Made by a program: the position numbers and the translations under genes. Source: Platycnemis pennipes (taxonomy: Eukaryota > Arthropoda > Insecta > Odonata > Platycnemididae). Taken from it: a DNA stretch of 64,000 bases. The stretch lies in NCBI GenBank assembly GCA_933228895.1, contig OW121853.1:80956645-81020644 (forward strand), in the 5' to 3' direction. Within the stretch, counting starts at the first letter, position 1, and each line of letters opens with the position of its first letter. This document shows positions 59,842 to 64,000 of this stretch, piece after piece. The notes under the pieces are model-generated. The model saw only the letters and a list, made by a program, of their open reading frames with translations. It searched no databases and had not been told where the DNA came from.

Positions 59842-59932
59842 ATCACACAAATTGAGTGTATTACACGTGACACAAATTGTGTGTATAGCACACAATTCGG
59901 TGTAAGTACACATATCACACAACACGTATAAT
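59842..59932. repeat. Imperfect AC/GT-rich repeats with dyad symmetry
   Basis: CACAAATTGAGTGTATTACA, then CGTGACACAAATTGTGTGTA, then TAGCACACAATTCGGTGTAA, then a CACATATCACACAACACG end. Units of about 25 bp built on CACAAATTGTGTG-like dyads recur three to four times. The origin is unclear. Confidence 0.7.
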
Positions 59933-60940
59933 CCAATGCAGTCCAAAAAATATGTAAGAGGAGTCTAGCCAGCCAAGAGAGAGATTTGTTCACATTTATT
60001 AAATGGGTAAATAAGCGGAGAAATAAAAGTTGACATTCCGTTCCAAATGTAAATTTTAAAAAACAGGAGAAATCCGTGTTATACCCAACAATAAGTTCAA
60101 TTCTACATAATTTTCTCAAAAAAGTAGATACGAAACGTAAAAAATAAGTCCCACGACAGTGCTCCGTTCAGCGTGTCAGTAGAAAATAAAATAATTCTCT
60201 AACTCCATCGAGAAGAAATATAGCTGCTATCAAGATCTCGCTGCCCTCAGAAAAAACGAAAAAAAACTCTGGAAGTAACAAATAGAGCGCGAGAACATTT
60301 CAAAACATATGAAGATTTTTTTAGGATATCTACGCCAACATTGATAAAAAAAATTCAAGCAACTTATGAAGCATTCACAGCGTGCAAGGTATATATGCCA
60401 TCAAATGTATGTATTTTCTGGATGCTAAAATGGATTTTCTGAAAGGTGGATTCTAAAAATTTGGAAGTAATTCGCGAGTTTTAGACCACAAGTTGCAGCA
60501 AATGTATTTTTTTGCTGCAACTTTTATTTGATCCTGTTTTTATTTGATCCTGTATGCTACTGCAAAGATGCTTTCAATTGTATTAACCAAGCCAAGCTAC
60601 AAGAGGAAAAATACTTCCCAATCGGGAATGACGTTCAAGTACCGGAATGAATGTAGTCACTGAAAGGCAGCGCAAGTAATCACTCATCTATATATCACTG
60701 AGATGAGAAATGAAAGTTCTTTTTTAGTATTCAATGATCTTAAGACGCTAAACATAAAACGAAAATGAAAAACCCATTAAAATCATTACCCTAGATTTAT
60801 GAATGGCACGATCAGATTACAAATATTACGGGTATTTTAACCATTTTAATGCTAAATATTTACATTTAATTAAAATAATGCAAGTGATAATTAATATTCA
60901 TTTAAAATCCAAAGATACTGTAAACTTTTGTACTTCTGTT

Positions 60941-60965
60941 GACTGTGGTTTTCGTTTCTTTTCAG
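60941..60965 (+). promoter_or_regulatory. Splice acceptor of the Beat exon
   Basis: A pyrimidine-rich run (GTGGTTTTCGTTTCTTTTCAG) ends in AG immediately before the conserved coding block. The reading frame is also open upstream, back to 60803, but that extension has no family similarity and is read as intron. Confidence 0.85.
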
Positions 60966-61174
60966 GATTGGCCCAAGGGCTACGTAACGTGAGACTCAGT
61001 ATGCAGCCAGCTATTAAGAGGGACTCCACCACTCTCATTGTGTGTCACTATGACCTCGAAGGTGACTCCTTGTACACAGTTAAGTGGTACAAAGGCAGAC
61101 GGGAGTTCTTCCGGTACACACCCAAGGAGGATCCTCCCATCAAGGTCTTCCCAATTCACGGTCTACATTTGGAC
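60966..61174 (+). CDS. beat: Internal exon of a Beaten path (Beat) family protein, N-terminal half of the first Ig domain
   Basis: Beat proteins are secreted or membrane-tethered neuronal immunoglobulin-superfamily proteins. Drosophila members act in motor-axon guidance and bind Side-family receptors. The exon follows a pyrimidine-rich tract ending in TTTTCAG (AG at 60964-60965) and ends GAC before a strong donor GTGAGT at 61175. It is 209 bp: two bases complete a codon begun in the previous exon (phase 1 start), then 69 full codons (phase 0 end). The translation carries the family block VCHYDLEGDSLYTVKWYKG, with the B-strand Cys and C-strand Trp of the Ig fold, followed directly by RREFFRYTPKEDPPIKVFP. 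The second Ig cysteine must lie in a later exon, which is not recognisable in the 2.8 kb to the window end. Upstream signal-peptide exons were not found either. Which Beat paralogue this is cannot be settled; the symbol names the family. Family assignment is strong because the motif string is highly specific. Confidence 0.93.
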
Positions 61175-61180
61175 GTGAGT
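61175..61180 (+). promoter_or_regulatory. Splice donor of the Beat exon
   Basis: GTGAGT follows the codon GAC, where the Beat-like similarity stops. The frame stays open to 61267 but the residues beyond the donor do not look like an Ig domain. This fixes the exon end at phase 0. Confidence 0.85.
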
Positions 61181-61329
61181 GGACGGTCTTTTCAGTTTTC
61201 ATTCACGAGTTGCTCTATTTTACCAAGGCTTCCCAATGCATGGTCAATGCTTGGTTCAATCCATTAGTGATTAAAATTTTAATTTTTTTTTTCATCAGTT
61301 GGAGAATCTCACGATACAGGGAGATTTAA

Positions 61330-64000
61330 AACTCTGCCTTAAATAAATAAAAACTATTTTTCTTGATGTTTTTGCTAGACAAATGGAAATATCAAAGGAT
61401 TCTGATTCGATAATAAAAAGCAGCTGTTACATAAAAGCCCAGCACAAAAAAACTAACAGCAGGTAGCTGTTCCTTCCAAAAAGACATCTACACCCCCAAT
61501 TCTCTCAATCTTTGTCTTTACGGCCTCAGCTAAATATCAAGCAAGGAATTTCTCAGTAATGCAGGCACAGTTGCCGGGAGTGAAATAACGCTAGAGTATC
61601 GCTAAAAGGGCTTAAAATACAAATAATATGGCATAGTCAAGTATTCGGCAATAAGTAAAATTATTAGCCACAGAAATAAAAATGAAAGCAAATATTCCTA
61701 CGATTCATCATACATCATGCATTTTAATAATGTCTTTAATTGGAGAATCCACGCACCAAAAAGAAAGTTATTGACAATTTACGTTACCGTGACTTGATCT
61801 CGAGACATTTCGACCACTGTAAGAGGTATCATTATTGTTCTACATGAAATCTAGACTCAAGTGAATCCTACACCATATGTACCGTACATGTACATTCCGT
61901 TTAATTCTCTCCTAAATAATTTAGTTGCATTCGCCTAGAACGCCTTGAACACATCATGATGCGTGCTGTTTTGAGAATTAAAATAAAACATAGGTATAAT
62001 ATATAGATTAAATACCTTTCTTGCCAGTAATAATTCGAAAGGAAGCACATTAACTACGCCGGAAAGGACGTTATTGCCACGACTAGCAAACTAGAATTAT
62101 TCTTAAAACCCAGAGAATATTTCCAAGTATTTAACATCGCGTAGGTCCCATGATAGTGTTACAATGCTTAGTTTATGTAAATAAAATTAACTATACCTTT
62201 GGAAAGGTAGAAGCTGATGCGCCTCCTTTATGGATGGACACTACCACGCAAGCAATCACATTGTCATAATTTACTTTCCTGAGGAAAGCGTTGGTACAAG
62301 AAATCTGCCTCTGCAAAATTAGAAAAATTGAAAAATGTTTCAACGGATATACAGAGATTTTTCAACATGTACAATGGAAAAAATCAAATAATACCGTAAC
62401 ACACAGCACCTTTGGGAACGATAAAGTGTTAATGCATCGATTTAGTAAGCAGTTGGAGAGGTAGAAGGAAATAAAATATCGACAAGTAGTGAGCACTTCG
62501 GTGGGTCATGAAGCTTATGGGCGCCGATCGCCTGAATAATTGGTAAATTACTCTCCTTTTCATATTACTAATTAAGTACAACAAGGACACTTTATCCAAA
62601 AGATGACTGATATCAATTTACAACACGAAATGAATATTGCATCAATATGGAATCAGTGAGAGACAACTTCAGAGCAAAAAAATTAATATAGATAAATCGA
62701 CGCTGGCGTAGCTGAAAATTTTAAACTCTTACTTTCCAACTTATTGTGCACTTCGACATCAAGCATGAGTTATATCTTTAATAGCATAGATATAATTTTA
62801 AGGTAAAAGTCGTTATTAATATTTGAAAACATAGGATAATTAAGGGTTTTGAATATCCATTATTTCGAGGTATTAATGCCACAGATATCTTATTACTTTC
62901 AGACGCATATATGCGTACACCATTGCATACCTTTTTGAGCGTTGTACAGCCAAGAGGATAGACTCTTTAAATATGCGGAGCCTCCGATGTGGTACGTTCC
63001 CAGTTGACGTTTCCACCAGCTTTTCCTGAAGCTGCCGATGGCCTGAGAAAAGATTGAACCTTCCGACGCTCGCTTCAGCGGCTGACACACATTAGTATTC
63101 GAGCACACAAAAACCAGTAATACTAAAATTAATCATGCCCATAATATTAAATCAATAAGCGCTCAAATATTCGCGCACGAGTCACAAAAAGAATGAAAAA
63201 TAAACGGCGTATCTCCTTTTCCTACTATCTGAAATTTTCGCTCGCACGCAAAACATCCTTTTAACCTGTAGTAAAACTCACGTGTGACGATTCGTAAACG
63301 CTAAAGGGAATAGCGGAAGGAAATTGCGGACGGAATTTCCAAGGCATCTCTTTTTCCTACACTCTAACACGATCGCTGAACGTGTAGCAGAAAAAACGAA
63401 GTGAAAAGAGGGGAATACTGAAACAGAACGGGACGGGGGGGGATAAATCCAACGGCATACCCAAAAGTTTGTAGAACATGTCACATATATAAAAATATAT
63501 TCCATAAAAAAAATCTGAGCTCCCGCGGTGGCAAGTATTACCTTGAGCGCGGAATAACATCAAGCAAAATTTTTCATGCGAATTCCCTTTAAAAATTGAA
63601 CGAACCAATTATGAATTTTAGGTCATTATAAAAAATGAATATCTACCCTTAGACTGATATAAATTAAACCCCGAAATATTATATTTGGGGATTTCATTCA
63701 GAAGGAATACATTTGATGACCTAAAGAGAGGGTCTGAAAGCAAAATTACTATGGCAACTCTTTTGGGTACACCCTTGGGACGAACCCTACCTTTGATGAG
63801 GCAATTCTCCCATTTCTGAGGCACCAACCATCATTTCTGAGGTTCGAAGCACAAGTTTCAGGATGCACAGTAAAACACTTTCACACACTTCACTTCCGTA
63901 ATGCGTAAAGCAAGCTCTTCAATAATACCAATAAAGGAAGAATAGGAACCAACGATACAAAGCTGGTAATGACAGAAAAAGCGATCCAATCATTCATGTG
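61330..64000. other. AT-rich stretch downstream of the Beat exon, probably intron
   Basis: No second Ig half-domain, no downstream Beat exon and no recognised repeat. Small dyads such as CCCCGAAATATTATATTTGG (about 63,670) are present. The donor at 61,175 implies that an intron continues here. Confidence 0.5.

Noticed and set aside
1..64000. CRISPR array, operons or phage genes
   Set aside because: No regularly spaced identical repeats and no dense coding; splice-bounded exon and LINE/SINE content show a eukaryotic nuclear sequence.
61180..64000. Next Beat exon with the second Ig cysteine
   Set aside because: Read through all + frames and saw no convincing Y-x-C motif preceded by an acceptor.

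Overview
This is an AT-rich eukaryotic window and almost certainly comes from an insect nuclear genome. It has no operons, no dense coding and no prokaryotic signals. The only recognisable host coding sequence is one short exon on the + strand near 60.97-61.17 kb. It encodes the first part of an immunoglobulin domain of the Beaten path (Beat) axon-guidance family and is bounded by good splice sites. Its start is in phase 1 and its end in phase 0. No other exon of that gene could be recognised, so most of the window is probably intron or upstream DNA of a large Beat-family gene. Order or species cannot be assigned from what is visible.

Almost everything else that can be named is decayed transposable element. 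From left to right: a perfect 42-bp palindrome (4.46 kb); a dispersed repeat family with copies at about 5.1, 6.45, 7.1 and 37.8 kb; a CR1/L2-like reverse-transcriptase tail (6.57-6.98 kb); an RTE-like tail (8.99-9.58 kb); a CR1/L2-like endonuclease fragment (10.44-11.16 kb) abutting an internally deleted R1/LOA/Jockey-group LINE (about 11.15-14.07 kb); a 3' piece of an RTE/BovB-like LINE (16.11-16.81 kb); a CR1-like scrap (19.1 kb); a nearly complete but dead RTE/BovB-like LINE on the - strand (about 26.3-29.5 kb); a fold-back insertion with a putative 16-bp target duplication (33.5-33.7 kb); CR1/L2-like 3' ends (34.17-34.83 kb -, 41.39-42.05 kb +); a third copy of the RTE/BovB-like 3' end (49.34-49.99 kb -); and two tRNA-type SINE copies (48.5 and 53.4 kb).

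A roughly 60-bp motif with a GCCAC...GTGGC hairpin and a (TAGATG)n flank recurs about a dozen times. Two copies lie directly downstream of CR1/L2-like coding remnants, so I read the motif as the 3' terminus of that LINE family. Several GC-rich, often pyrimidine-skewed islands (about 3-4.2, 5.6-6.2, 22.9-23.9, 32.2-33.1, 50.9-51.7 and 58.2-58.7 kb) hold overlapping chance ORFs. They have no recognisable protein and are the most plausible places for unseen regulatory DNA or untranslated exons.

I found no CRISPR array, tRNA or rRNA gene, virus-like gene cluster or new multi-gene system. The best leads are the structure of the repeats (fold-back insertion, terminal hairpins, the multiply deleted LINE) and the isolated Beat exon.
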